This document shows positions 16,812-24,507 of a DNA stretch of 64,000 bases, in pieces. Numbering within the stretch: the first letter of the stretch is position 1; each line of letters opens with the position of its first letter. Below the pieces are notes generated by a model. The model saw nothing but the letters and a program-made list of their open reading frames with translations. It searched no databases and was not told the DNA's origin. This DNA is from JAAXHF01 sp963665955. Lineage in GTDB: Bacteria > Desulfobacterota > Binatia > Bin18. The stretch covers positions 1,550,001 to 1,614,000 of the forward strand of contig OZ246887.1 of assembly GCA_965231765.1 (NCBI GenBank), read 5' to 3'. A program made the translations under genes and the position numbers.

Positions 16812-17264
16812 ATGCATATCGTCTTTGTTGAGCCCGAGATTCCACCCAATAGTGGTACCACAGCCCGTCTGTGTGCGGCTACAAATACGACTTTTCATCT
16901 GGTCGGTCCGTTAGGCTTTTCGCTTGAAGACCGCTATCTCAAGCGGGCGGGTTTAGACTACTGGCCGTATGTTGATGTGCGTTCGTATGAAGACTGGAAC
17001 GGATTCCTCCACCATCGCCCGGCTGGACGCATGCTCGCCTTCTCAGCCCGCGCCACTGAGTCGTATACGCAGGTCAGTTATCGACCAGATGATCTACTAG
17101 TTTTTGGCAGTGAAACACGCGGGTTGCCGGAATCTATTCAGACCACGCTCGCAGATACCCTCTACACCATTCCAATGGAAGGCCAACACGTCCGCAGTCT
17201 GAACCTCTCCAATGCAGCGGCGATCGTGTTGTATGAAGCGCTGCGGCAGTTTGGGAAGGTGTAA
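16812..17264 (+). CDS. trmL: tRNA (cytidine/uridine-34-2'-O)-methyltransferase
   Basis: SPOUT-class methyltransferase acting on the wobble base of tRNA-Leu isoacceptors. The 150-residue protein has the family opening HIVFVEPEIPPNSGTTARLC, then HLVGPLGF and LKRAGLDYW. The knot motifs are LVFGSETRGLP and the C-terminal GQHVRSLNLSNAAAIVLYE. Length is typical for TrmL. Third gene of the dtd - DUF1285-like - trmL series; the heptamer array just upstream may affect its initiation. Confidence 0.93.
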   Translation: MHIVFVEPEIPPNSGTTARLCAATNTTFHLVGPLGFSLEDRYLKRAGLDYWPYVDVRSYEDWNGFLHHRPAGRMLAFSARATESYTQVSYRPDDLLVFGSETRGLPESIQTTLADTLYTIPMEGQHVRSLNLSNAAAIVLYEALRQFGKV

Positions 17265-17301
17265 CCCTGCATGGGAAGAGATCTCAGGACTCCTCGGCGA
17301 C

Positions 17302-17373
17302 ATGACCCACATCATCTTCGTGCGCCACGAGATAACCAAAGCAGACCAGCGGCCCGTCTCTCAGATACTTTAG
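17302..17373 (+). pseudogene. Histidine-phosphatase gene remnant (N-terminal 23 codons)
   Basis: ATG at 17302 opens MTHIIFVRHEITKADQRPVS, which matches the start of histidine phosphatases (phosphoglycerate-mutase type: hydrophobic strand, then RH, then an RP-x-S segment), but TAG follows after 23 codons. The usual RHG is RHE. Beyond it, frame +1 is open from 17387 to 17512 with coding-like charged residues that I cannot assign. The rest of the 250-base gap has no gene. Confidence 0.45.
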
Positions 17374-17514
17374 AGATCTAGTTTGACCTCTAGAAGAACC
17401 ACAGCTGCAGGGGCGAGCAGAGACCGTCACCAATGAACGACTCCGGGTTCGGCTCGTGCACGTCTGTGATCACCTGGCAGTCTTGCAAGGCAAGCTGACT
17501 GAGCTGGAATAATC

Positions 17515-18375
17515 TCAGTCGTGAATCCTTACCGTATCGCCTTGGATAAACGCGACACTCATGGCCGAAGTGTTATACGCATAGCCGATACGCCCTAGAG
17601 CATCGATGAGAATCAGTCCACCTGCTCCACTTGTCCGTTGGTGTAAGATCTTCACTGCGGTCTGTGCCGCTTGAGTGGGATCTTTCCCGTCACACAATAA
17701 TGCAACCGCATTTTTCGCTACGGTTGCACGGATAATGGCTTCGCCCTCACCTGTTGCCGAACACGCACCCAAAGCATTGTCCGCATAGGTCCCAGCTCCA
17801 ATAATCGCGGAGTCCCCAACTCGTCCCGTGCGCTTGTTCATAATACCACCGGTCGAAGTGGCAGCGGAAAGATTGCCAGCACGGTCTAGAGCAACAGCCC
17901 CAACTGTTCCCGGTTCACCTGGGGCAAAGAGAGCCTGTCGAGAACGCTGCCGGGCAGTGATCAAAGCATCTTCTGAAACAGTCGGAAAACCGTGCTCACG
18001 GGCAAATTGCTCTGCTCCCACCCCGACTAAAAAGGCATGTCGCCCGTCTTCCATCACGGCTCGGGCTAAACGAACCGGATTCTGGGTATGCTTCACCGCT
18101 CCAACGGCTCCAACTCGAAAGGACGCACCTTCCATCACAGAGGCATCAACCTCGACCGTGCCGTCTTGAGTCAGACTGGAACCGATACCAGCGTTAAAAT
18201 CTGGATCATCTTCAAGGACAACAACAGCATTGATCACCGCATCGAGCGCAGGTCCGTTTTTCCACAGGACTTTCCAGCCAGCCTCAAAAGATCGTTGCAG
18301 GCCATTGGCACGGGCAGCGTGCAGGTCTGGCGATGGTGCACCCGCACCGCCGTGAATGATGAGGCTGGGTTGCAT
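17515..18375 (-). CDS. iaaA: Isoaspartyl peptidase / plant-type L-asparaginase (Ntn hydrolase)
   Basis: Cleaves isoaspartyl dipeptides and L-asparagine. The 286-residue precursor should self-cleave before the Thr in GTVGAVALD near residue 157, creating the N-terminal nucleophile. Family motifs are IHGGAGAP at the N-terminus, LDAVINAVVVLEDDP with FNAGIGSSLTQDG, TSTGGIMNKRTGRVGDS and GAGTYADN. Length is slightly short of E. coli IaaA (321). It is a single minus-strand gene followed by the phosphatase relic. Confidence 0.93.
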   Translation of the reverse strand: MQPSLIIHGGAGAPSPDLHAARANGLQRSFEAGWKVLWKNGPALDAVINAVVVLEDDPDFNAGIGSSLTQDGTVEVDASVMEGASFRVGAVGAVKHTQNPVRLARAVMEDGRHAFLVGVGAEQFAREHGFPTVSEDALITARQRSRQALFAPGEPGTVGAVALDRAGNLSAATSTGGIMNKRTGRVGDSAIIGAGTYADNALGACSATGEGEAIIRATVAKNAVALLCDGKDPTQAAQTAVKILHQRTSGAGGLILIDALGRIGYAYNTSAMSVAFIQGDTVRIHD

Positions 18376-18430
18376 ACAGGTGTGAGTGTTAGGAAATAAG
18401 GATAATCTCGAATTTCCCTGCTTACTGCGA

Positions 18431-18496
18431 CCCCCTCACCCTGAGGGAGAGGGAATTCAAACTATAATACTGAACACTGGAAACTGGTAACTTTAC
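18431..18496. repeat. Palindromic gggagaggg repeat plus heptamer array
   Basis: A ccctcaccctgagggagagg element at 18431-18453 is followed by heptamers actgaac, actggaa, actggta, actttac at 18469-18496, which overlap the stop of the acyl-CoA dehydrogenase gene. Confidence 0.65.
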
Positions 18497-19629
18497 AAAT
18501 TCAACTCTTGAGCAACGACTTCACGGTGCACTGGCGCGCTGCCAAAAGCTGCTTCAGAGGCCAAACCACGCCGATAAAACAGGTGCATATCGTGCTCCCA
18601 GGTAAAACCGATACCGCCATGGACCTGAATCGCTTCACTCGTCACGGTTTTGCACATATCACTGCAATACGCCTTGGCCATCGGCACTGCTTGACGGGCT
18701 TCAGGCACGTTTTCATCAACCGTCCAAGCCGCATAATAGGTCAACGAGCGAGCATTCTCGACCTGGACCATCATATCCACACATTTGTGTTTGACGGCCT
18801 GAAAGCTACCAATCGGCTTGCCAAACTGGACGCGCTCTTTGGCGTATTCGACTGCCATATCGAGGCCTTGCTGACCCGTACCGACCATTTCCGCGCATAA
18901 ACCAGCCATGGCTTGATCCAGCACGCGTTGCACAACCGGCCAGCCTTTACCGACTTCGCCCAACACTTGGGCACCAGACACGGCAACATCCTGAAACGCC
19001 ACGTGACACTGGCGGCGGGTCATGTCAACCGTCTTGAGCTGCGTTGTTGTCACTCCAGGAGCTTTGGCATCAACCACAAACAAGGTCACCCCATCCTCAA
19101 TGTTGCCCTGCCCAGTGCGGGCAGCGACAACAATGTGGTCCGCCACATGCGCGTCTGGCACAAAGAACTTTTCACCCGAGAGTAAAAAGTCACTGCCTTT
19201 GGCAGTTGCGGCGAGCGACACGCCACCTGCATCATAGCGTCCGCTTTTCTCAGCCAAAGCGAGCGTCAGCGTCGTCTCGCCAGCCGCTACGCCAGGCAAA
19301 ATAGCATTCTTCTGCGCGTCCGAACCACCAGCGATAATCGCTGGGGTTCCCAGCAGAGCAGTGGCAAAAAACGGCCCCGGCAGAAGCGAGCGGCCCATCT
19401 CCTCCAGGATCACCACCATATCGAGAAAGCTGCCACCAACGCCGCCATATTCTTCGGCAATCAGAATGGCTGGCCAACCCTGCTCGGCAACCTTTTTCCA
19501 CATTTCTGTAGCGTGCGCGCTATCATCTTCCATCATCTTGCGCACAAACGTCGTCGGACACTCATTGTCGAGAAACTTTCGCGTCGCATCACGCAACATT
19601 TCTTGCTCTTCACTAAATCCGAAATTCAT
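18493..19629 (-). CDS. Acyl-CoA dehydrogenase, subunit without the usual C-terminal signature
   Basis: FAD enzyme fold oxidising acyl-CoA thioesters. The 378-residue form starts MNFGFSEEQEMLRDATR after a good ribosome site (ggaggc); the much longer open frame upstream has no family residues. The N-terminal helical domain, middle beta domain (VAARTGQGNIEDGVTLFVVD) and C-terminal helical domain (YAKERVQFGKPIGSFQAVKH) are present. The C-terminal segment reads HLFYRRGLASEAAFGSAPVHREVV, lacking the GTSEI motif. With the neighbour 64 bases upstream, which keeps GTSEI, it looks like one half of a heteromeric acyl-CoA dehydrogenase. Substrate unknown. Confidence 0.88.
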   Translation of the reverse strand: MNFGFSEEQEMLRDATRKFLDNECPTTFVRKMMEDDSAHATEMWKKVAEQGWPAILIAEEYGGVGGSFLDMVVILEEMGRSLLPGPFFATALLGTPAIIAGGSDAQKNAILPGVAAGETTLTLALAEKSGRYDAGGVSLAATAKGSDFLLSGEKFFVPDAHVADHIVVAARTGQGNIEDGVTLFVVDAKAPGVTTTQLKTVDMTRRQCHVAFQDVAVSGAQVLGEVGKGWPVVQRVLDQAMAGLCAEMVGTGQQGLDMAVEYAKERVQFGKPIGSFQAVKHKCVDMMVQVENARSLTYYAAWTVDENVPEARQAVPMAKAYCSDMCKTVTSEAIQVHGGIGFTWEHDMHLFYRRGLASEAAFGSAPVHREVVAQELNL

Positions 19630-19644
19630 ACTGCCTCCTTGCTC

Positions 19645-19692
19645 AGAAGTAACGAGGACTGCGTCAACAGAGTCCTCATTACCCAGTCCTCT
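19645..19692. repeat. 14-bp/heptamer repeats between the two acyl-CoA dehydrogenases
   Basis: gtcctca, ttaccca, gtcctct run in 7-bp register. gaggact and agtcctc also form an inverted pair around gcgtcaacag. They fill the 64-base gap. Confidence 0.6.
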
Positions 19693-19693
19693 T

Positions 19694-20878
19694 TTATCCC
19701 TTCGGTAATCCCAATACTCGGTCACCCACAATGTTACGCATAATCTCCGAGGTCCCGCCAGCAATCGTATATAAGCGTGAGCGGAGCGCGCACCGCGACC
19801 AATAGCCACCAGCAAGTCCGTTTGTATCTGCTGATTCAATTTGTCCATACGGCCCAAGCAGTGCCGTCGCAAAATGGGCCATCTCGACATACAACTCACT
19901 GCCGGCCAGTTTGGCAATTGAGCCTTCAGGGCCTGGCGGATTGCCTTTCAGCTGACGAGTCAGCATCCGATAGCCGTTGAATTTAAGCGCTTGGATAGCG
20001 ACATGGAATGTGGCGATCTTTTGGCGCACGGCCGGGTCTTCGGCAGCAGTGTGGCCGTTGACTCGCAAACGCTTGGCGAGCCCAGTCAGCTCTTCAATCA
20101 TCGGCTCCAGGTTGTAGACCATGCCGAAATTGGCTCGCTCAAACATGAGCGTCGTCACTGCGACCTGCCAGCCGTTATTTTTTTCGCCGACGATATTGGC
20201 CTTGGGGACGTGCACGTCTTCAAAAAAGACTTCGTTGAATTCGGCATCACCCGTCATCTGCTTCAAAGGCCGGACCGTGACACCAGGGCTCTTCATATCA
20301 ACTAAAAGATACGACAAGCCCTTATGTTTGGGTGCGTCCGGGTCGGTGCGAGTCACCAAAATACAGTAGCTGGCTTTATGGGCGTAGCTGGTCCAGACCT
20401 TCTGGCCATTCACTACAAAATTATCGCCCTGCTCAATCGCTCGGGTTTGCAGAGACGCCAAGTCTGAACCAGAGCCGGGCTCAGAATAGCCTTGGCACCA
20501 GACTTCATCCGCATTCATAATCTTGGGAATGTAGCGCTGTTTTTGTTCTTCTGTGCCCCAGTGCATTAAGGTCGGGCCAACCAAAGACAGCCCCAGCGGA
20601 TTGGCAAAACCGGGCGCCCCAACCCGCGCCATTTCCTGTTGATAAATCGTCTGCTCAATAATCGTCGCCCCGCGTCCACCATACTCTTTCGGCCAATGAA
20701 TGCCGACTAAGCCCGCAGCATTGAGTTTTTGCTGCCATTTCAATTTCACCTCAAAACGCTCATCCGGGTCGATCGTCTCAAACGTTGCCGAATCATAGCC
20801 TTCGGCTGGATTCGCTTCCAACCAAGACCGCATCTCGTGACGAAAGGCATCTTCTGCAGGAGTATAATCAAAATCCAC
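19694..20878 (-). CDS. Acyl-CoA dehydrogenase, subunit with GTSEI motif
   Basis: The 394-residue protein starts MDFDYTPAEDAFRHEMRSWL. FAD and substrate segments include CQGYSEPGSGSDLASLQTRA, VNGQKVWTSYAHKA and LARTDPD-like VTRTDPDAPKHKGLSYLLVD. The C-terminus has YTIAGGTSEIMRNIVGDRVLGLP. Gly replaces Glu in the canonical YEGTSE position, as in many FadE-type subunits that work as alpha2-beta2 complexes with an adjacent partner. It is transcribed before the 18493-19629 gene. Physiological substrate cannot be deduced. Confidence 0.9.
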   Translation of the reverse strand: MDFDYTPAEDAFRHEMRSWLEANPAEGYDSATFETIDPDERFEVKLKWQQKLNAAGLVGIHWPKEYGGRGATIIEQTIYQQEMARVGAPGFANPLGLSLVGPTLMHWGTEEQKQRYIPKIMNADEVWCQGYSEPGSGSDLASLQTRAIEQGDNFVVNGQKVWTSYAHKASYCILVTRTDPDAPKHKGLSYLLVDMKSPGVTVRPLKQMTGDAEFNEVFFEDVHVPKANIVGEKNNGWQVAVTTLMFERANFGMVYNLEPMIEELTGLAKRLRVNGHTAAEDPAVRQKIATFHVAIQALKFNGYRMLTRQLKGNPPGPEGSIAKLAGSELYVEMAHFATALLGPYGQIESADTNGLAGGYWSRCALRSRLYTIAGGTSEIMRNIVGDRVLGLPKG

Positions 20879-21325
20879 GCCGACCTCCTCATAGTGGACA
20901 ATCCATCGGCCCCATCGACCATTGTTATCGCGGGCGAATTATAGTTTTCAGCTAGCAGGAACACAAGGCGAGGCAGAAGTTAAAATAGAGAAATCAAAAG
21001 TCGAAGGTCAAAACGCAAAAGGCAAAACTGATGGGAATGCTTCGCGTCCAACAAGACGAGGCAGAGCGTCTCAGGCACACGTTCCCACACAGAGCATGGG
21101 AACGAGAACTCTTATTCTTATTTTTGACCTTTGCCCCTTCGAGCGTGCTCAGAACAGGCTTTTGACTTTTGAATTTTCTTCCTTTACCCTCGGCCTCACT
21201 TACAACATGGTATCGAGGCCGCCCGGCTCGGAGTGGCCATGTTCAACCTGCACACGTCTGGCGGTTTCGCAACGATACACAAGCTGACCGGCGAAAGAAC
21301 GGCTTAGCTCAAGACGCGTAAGAGG
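20879..21325. repeat. 447-base gap filled with nested repeats
   Basis: No gene is seen. Heptamers aaatcaa, aagtcga, aggtcaa, aacgcaa, aaggcaa lie at 20991-21025. A palindrome with arms cgttccca and tgggaacg is at 21080-21104. Inverse-sense heptamers (ttttgac, ctttgcc) start at 21122. They are interrupted by a REP-like cccttcgagcgtgctcagaa element (21134-21159) and resume as ttttgac, ttttgaa, ttttctt at 21160-21180. Beyond 21180 there is a weak hairpin and nothing else recognisable. Confidence 0.75.
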
Positions 21326-21769
21326 CTAAGGAGGAGTCGGCCGTCCAGCTGCCTGACGTCGCGCCTGGGGGAAACGTGTTATGCAAGTGCGTTCCCAATG
21401 CGGGGAAGCCGAGGAGGCAGCTTGGAAGCGGTAGACGATTTCACCTGGCCTGACAAAGCCGATTTCTTCACGGACGATTCTCTCCAGAAAGCTATCATCA
21501 GTTTTCAGCCGGGCAATACACTCTCGGAGTGCCTCATTCTGACGCAGCAAGATAAAGACCTGCGCCTCAATGCCTTCTTGTTCGGCAGACAGACTCTGCA
21601 AGTGGAGGACTCCTCGGTCACCAAACACGGTGGAGAACACCAGCAAGGCATACAACGACACTGTGGCCGGGAGCCACAGTTTACGCACAGAGAAGTAACG
21701 ATGCACGACAGCTATTGTACTGACGGACGTGCCCCGAAGCAACTTTTTGGCAAACGAGGAGCAGGACAC
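21326..21769 (-). CDS. ftsB: Septum formation initiator, FtsB/DivIC family
   Basis: Bitopic division protein that bridges FtsL and FtsQ. The frame starts with GTG at 21769. A transmembrane segment (LPATVSLYALLVFSTVFG, about residues 33-50) precedes the coiled coil (LQSLSAEQEGIEAQVFIL, then NEALRECIARLK). It ends in the family end motif ERIVREEIGFVRPGEIVYRF. About 25 extra Arg/Pro-rich residues close it. An in-frame GTG at 21706 would give a more usual short cytoplasmic tail. It is divergent from eno, starts only 17 bases apart; in many bacteria ftsB follows eno on the same strand. Confidence 0.85.
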   Translation of the reverse strand: MSCSSFAKKLLRGTSVSTIAVVHRYFSVRKLWLPATVSLYALLVFSTVFGDRGVLHLQSLSAEQEGIEAQVFILLRQNEALRECIARLKTDDSFLERIVREEIGFVRPGEIVYRFQAASSASPHWERTCITRFPQARRQAAGRPTPP

Positions 21770-21786
21770 AGAGAAGGGAGTGGAGT

Positions 21787-23070
21787 ATGAAGATTAAGAC
21801 TGTGCGAGGGCGAGAAATTCTGGATAGCCGGGGCAATCCGACGGTGGAAGTAGATGTCACACTCAGCAATGGACTTGTTGGTCGTGCGGCTGCTCCGTCG
21901 GGTGCGTCAACCGGCACGCACGAAGCCTGGGAGCTGCGTGACCGCAGCAAAAAACGCTACGGCGGAAAGGGCGTGCAAAAGGCTGTTGAGAATATTAATA
22001 CACTGATTTCCAGAGCCATAGCTGGACACGATGTCAGCGACCAAACCGGCCTGGACCAGCTGATGTGTGAGCTTGATGGCACGCCTAACAAAAAACGGCT
22101 CGGGGCAAATGCCATGATTGCGACCTCTTTAGCCATTGCCAAGGCTGCCGCCAGCACAGCCGGTATTCCCCTGTACCGCTCTTTGGGCGGGAGCCGAGCG
22201 CGTGTGCTCCCCGTTCCTTTGCTTAACGTATTGAATGGCGGCGCGCATGCCACCAATACGCTCGATATCCAAGAGTTTATGATCGTGCCAGTCGGCGCAA
22301 CCTCTTTCCGAGAGGGCCTGCGCATGGGTGCAGAAGTTTTTGCGGCCCTCAAGAAGATCCTGGAATCAAAGGGCTTGACTACCGCCGTCGGTGATGAGGG
22401 TGGCGTCGCGCCAGACCTCCGCTCAGATGAACACGCCTTCGATATCCTCCTCGAAGCCATCATCCAGGCTGGCTATCAGCCCGGCCACCAGATCAGCCTG
22501 GCCCTCGATGTGGCTGCGACAGAATTATACGAAGACGGCAAATACGTGTTTCGCAAATCCGGCGGGACAAAACGGACGGCAGCCCAGCTCGTTAAGCGCT
22601 ACCACAAATGGGCGAGCCAGTATCCGCTGGTGTCTATTGAGGACGGCTTGGCCGAAGATGACTGGAAGGGCTGGCAACTCTTGACTGAAGCACTCGGTGA
22701 TACCATCCAACTCGTCGGTGATGATCTGTTTGTGACCAACCCCGAGCGGCTCGCCCGTGGCATCAAAGAGGGTGTAGGCAACGCAGTCTTGGTCAAAGTG
22801 AATCAGATCGGGACGCTCACAGAAACTCTCGAAACAGTCGAAATGGCCAGTAAAAATGGCTATGCGTCGATTATTTCCCACCGTTCTGGTGAAACTGAAG
22901 ACGCGACAATTGCAGACTTGGCTGTGGGCTTGAATACCGGTCAAATCAAGACTGGCAGCGTCAGCCGTGGCGAGCGGACTGCCAAATATAACCAATTGTT
23001 AAGAATTGAAGAACAACTCGGCAAGCGTGCAGAATATCCCGGAAAGGCCGCTTTTGCAAAAAAACGGTAA
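21787..23070 (+). CDS. eno: Enolase
   Basis: Converts 2-phosphoglycerate to phosphoenolpyruvate. The 427-residue protein has the complete family pattern: REILDSRGNPTVEVDV, SGASTGTHEAWELRD, GGAHATNTLDIQEFMIVP, the metal and catalytic segments SIEDGLAEDDW and VGDDLFVTNPERL, KVNQIGTLTET, and the signature SHRSGETEDATIADLAVG. A purine-rich ribosome site (agggagtggag) precedes the ATG. It is followed by a separate histone-like gene. Confidence 0.98.
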   Translation: MKIKTVRGREILDSRGNPTVEVDVTLSNGLVGRAAAPSGASTGTHEAWELRDRSKKRYGGKGVQKAVENINTLISRAIAGHDVSDQTGLDQLMCELDGTPNKKRLGANAMIATSLAIAKAAASTAGIPLYRSLGGSRARVLPVPLLNVLNGGAHATNTLDIQEFMIVPVGATSFREGLRMGAEVFAALKKILESKGLTTAVGDEGGVAPDLRSDEHAFDILLEAIIQAGYQPGHQISLALDVAATELYEDGKYVFRKSGGTKRTAAQLVKRYHKWASQYPLVSIEDGLAEDDWKGWQLLTEALGDTIQLVGDDLFVTNPERLARGIKEGVGNAVLVKVNQIGTLTETLETVEMASKNGYASIISHRSGETEDATIADLAVGLNTGQIKTGSVSRGERTAKYNQLLRIEEQLGKRAEYPGKAAFAKKR

Positions 23071-23227
23071 AAATTCAGGGATTTTTCTTGCAGGACACAG
23101 CATGGTTTGATACAAAAGATGAGAGATAGGCCTCCGCCTCAGTACTATATACAACGTCTGTACAACATACGGGTTCCCACAACCATACGGCGACATATTG
23201 TTAGACACGTAAGACTAGGAGGTCTTT

Positions 23228-23491
23228 ATGCCCACTGCAGCGAAAAAACCAACGGCCAAAAAGTCAGCCGCCCGGCCAGCAGCTAAAAAGACAGCGGCCA
23301 AAAAAGCCGCCAAGCCAGCCGCCAGAACCTCGGCCGAGACCGTCAAAGCGGCCGCCAAGGCGAAACCAGCGGCCAAGAAAGTAGCCGCTCGGCCGGCCGC
23401 TAAGACGACGACAGCCCAAAAGACGACTACTAAAAAAACAGTAGTCAAGGCGACGGCGAAAAAACCAGCGGCCAAAAAAGCCGTCAAATAA
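23228..23491 (+). CDS. Histone H1-like Lys/Ala/Pro-rich DNA-binding protein
   Basis: 87 residues made almost entirely of Lys, Ala, Pro, Thr and Val in repeats such as AAKKTAAKKAAKPAA and KKPAAKKAVK. There is no hydrophobic core and hardly any acidic residue. Such tails resemble eukaryotic H1 C-termini and bacterial Hc1/AlgP-type proteins, which bind DNA non-specifically. A near-perfect ribosome site (aggagg, 6-7 bases upstream) and an intrinsic terminator right after the stop mark it as a well-expressed single gene. Confidence 0.85.
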   Translation: MPTAAKKPTAKKSAARPAAKKTAAKKAAKPAARTSAETVKAAAKAKPAAKKVAARPAAKTTTAQKTTTKKTVVKATAKKPAAKKAVK

Positions 23492-23522
23492 TATCTCTAC
23501 TGAGGCGGAGGATTCCTCCAGA

Positions 23523-23550
23523 AAAGGCCCTGCAAAGGGCCTTTTTTTAT
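23523..23550 (+). terminator. Intrinsic terminator after the histone-like gene
   Basis: aaaggccc and gggccttt form an 8-bp perfect stem with a 6-base loop, followed by a T-run. The next gene starts six bases later. Confidence 0.9.
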
Positions 23551-23555
23551 TGTGT

Positions 23556-24407
23556 ATGAAACAACACCTCGCCGCGTTGAGTGCTGAGCTCAGCGTCCCG
23601 GAACGGAATAAATTTACTGCTCCCCTGTTGTTGATCCATGGGCTATGGACAGGCAGTTGGATGTGGCAAAATATCGCAACTGCTCTCTCTTTGCGTGGCT
23701 GGGAGTGTTGGGCGCTGGATTTACGCGGACGCCCAGGCAGCCAGTCAGTCAGTGATATTGGAAAAATTCGTTTGGAAGACCATATTGAGGATGTGACCAC
23801 AGCCATCCAGCAACTGTGGGCCCCGCCGGTTGTGTGGGGGGCTGATCTTGGAGCCCTGATCGCCCTGCAAGCAGCCCCTCGTCTCATCTCGCGTGCGCCG
23901 CGTGCGCTCATTTGTAGCGCCCCGCTGCTGCCGCGATCCTGGATACCACACCAACGTCCTGCCTTACCGCTCGTCCGACTGTCCGCCCTCCCGGCTCTGC
24001 TGCGGGGACGCAGTCTATTTCCCCCACGCCTCAGCATGGCCCAAGAGTTTCTCTTTCCCGGCTTCACCCCTGCCCTCCAAAAACAGTTACACACACAGCT
24101 GAGACCTGACTCAGGAACAGCTGTGCGGACCTTGACGCGGCATGTGGAGAATGAACTCAAGCAGCCTGAAAGCCCTCCATACTGCCCGCTCTTTGTCGTC
24201 CGAGGCGAGCGCGACCGGATGAGTTCTGTGCTTGCTTGCGAGTGGCTCGTGGCCCATCTCCGGGCTGATCGACACACCTATCCAGACCTCGGCTATTGGC
24301 TGTATAGTGGGCCATCTGCCATCACCCTTGTCACCGACGTGCATCGCTGGATTATTCAAGCACTCGGCGATCCGCTGTTGGCTCCAGCCGAGGAGGAAGA
24401 CGACTGA
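23556..24407 (+). CDS. Alpha/beta-hydrolase-fold protein with altered catalytic triad
   Basis: 283 residues, no signal peptide. The fold is clear: oxyanion strand LLLIHGLWTGSWMW near residues 24-37, the nucleophile elbow strand VVWGADLGALIALQ near 92-105, an acid region VRGERDRMS and a late helix. The elbow has Asp97 in place of Ser (G-A-D-L-G), and the position of the catalytic His holds Tyr247 (PDLGYW instead of xGHW). An Asp nucleophile occurs in epoxide hydrolases and haloalkane dehalogenases, but they keep the His. It may bind rather than hydrolyse, or use another base. Start ATG at 23556 lies inside the preceding terminator region, so expression may come from weak readthrough. Confidence 0.8.
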   Translation: MKQHLAALSAELSVPERNKFTAPLLLIHGLWTGSWMWQNIATALSLRGWECWALDLRGRPGSQSVSDIGKIRLEDHIEDVTTAIQQLWAPPVVWGADLGALIALQAAPRLISRAPRALICSAPLLPRSWIPHQRPALPLVRLSALPALLRGRSLFPPRLSMAQEFLFPGFTPALQKQLHTQLRPDSGTAVRTLTRHVENELKQPESPPYCPLFVVRGERDRMSSVLACEWLVAHLRADRHTYPDLGYWLYSGPSAITLVTDVHRWIIQALGDPLLAPAEEEDD

Positions 24408-24507
24408 GAAGCCATTGTGACACTGCCGCTAGTCCAGCAGTTTCCCCTCCACGACACTGCCGATATCACACTTTCAACGCCAATAACTTCCAGAGACTAT
24501 AAAAGCC

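Noticed and set aside
23264..24277. 337-codon minus-strand frame opposite the histone-like and hydrolase genes
   Set aside because: Arises from the repetitive KA-rich coding; no start context or family match; the plus genes have clear signals.
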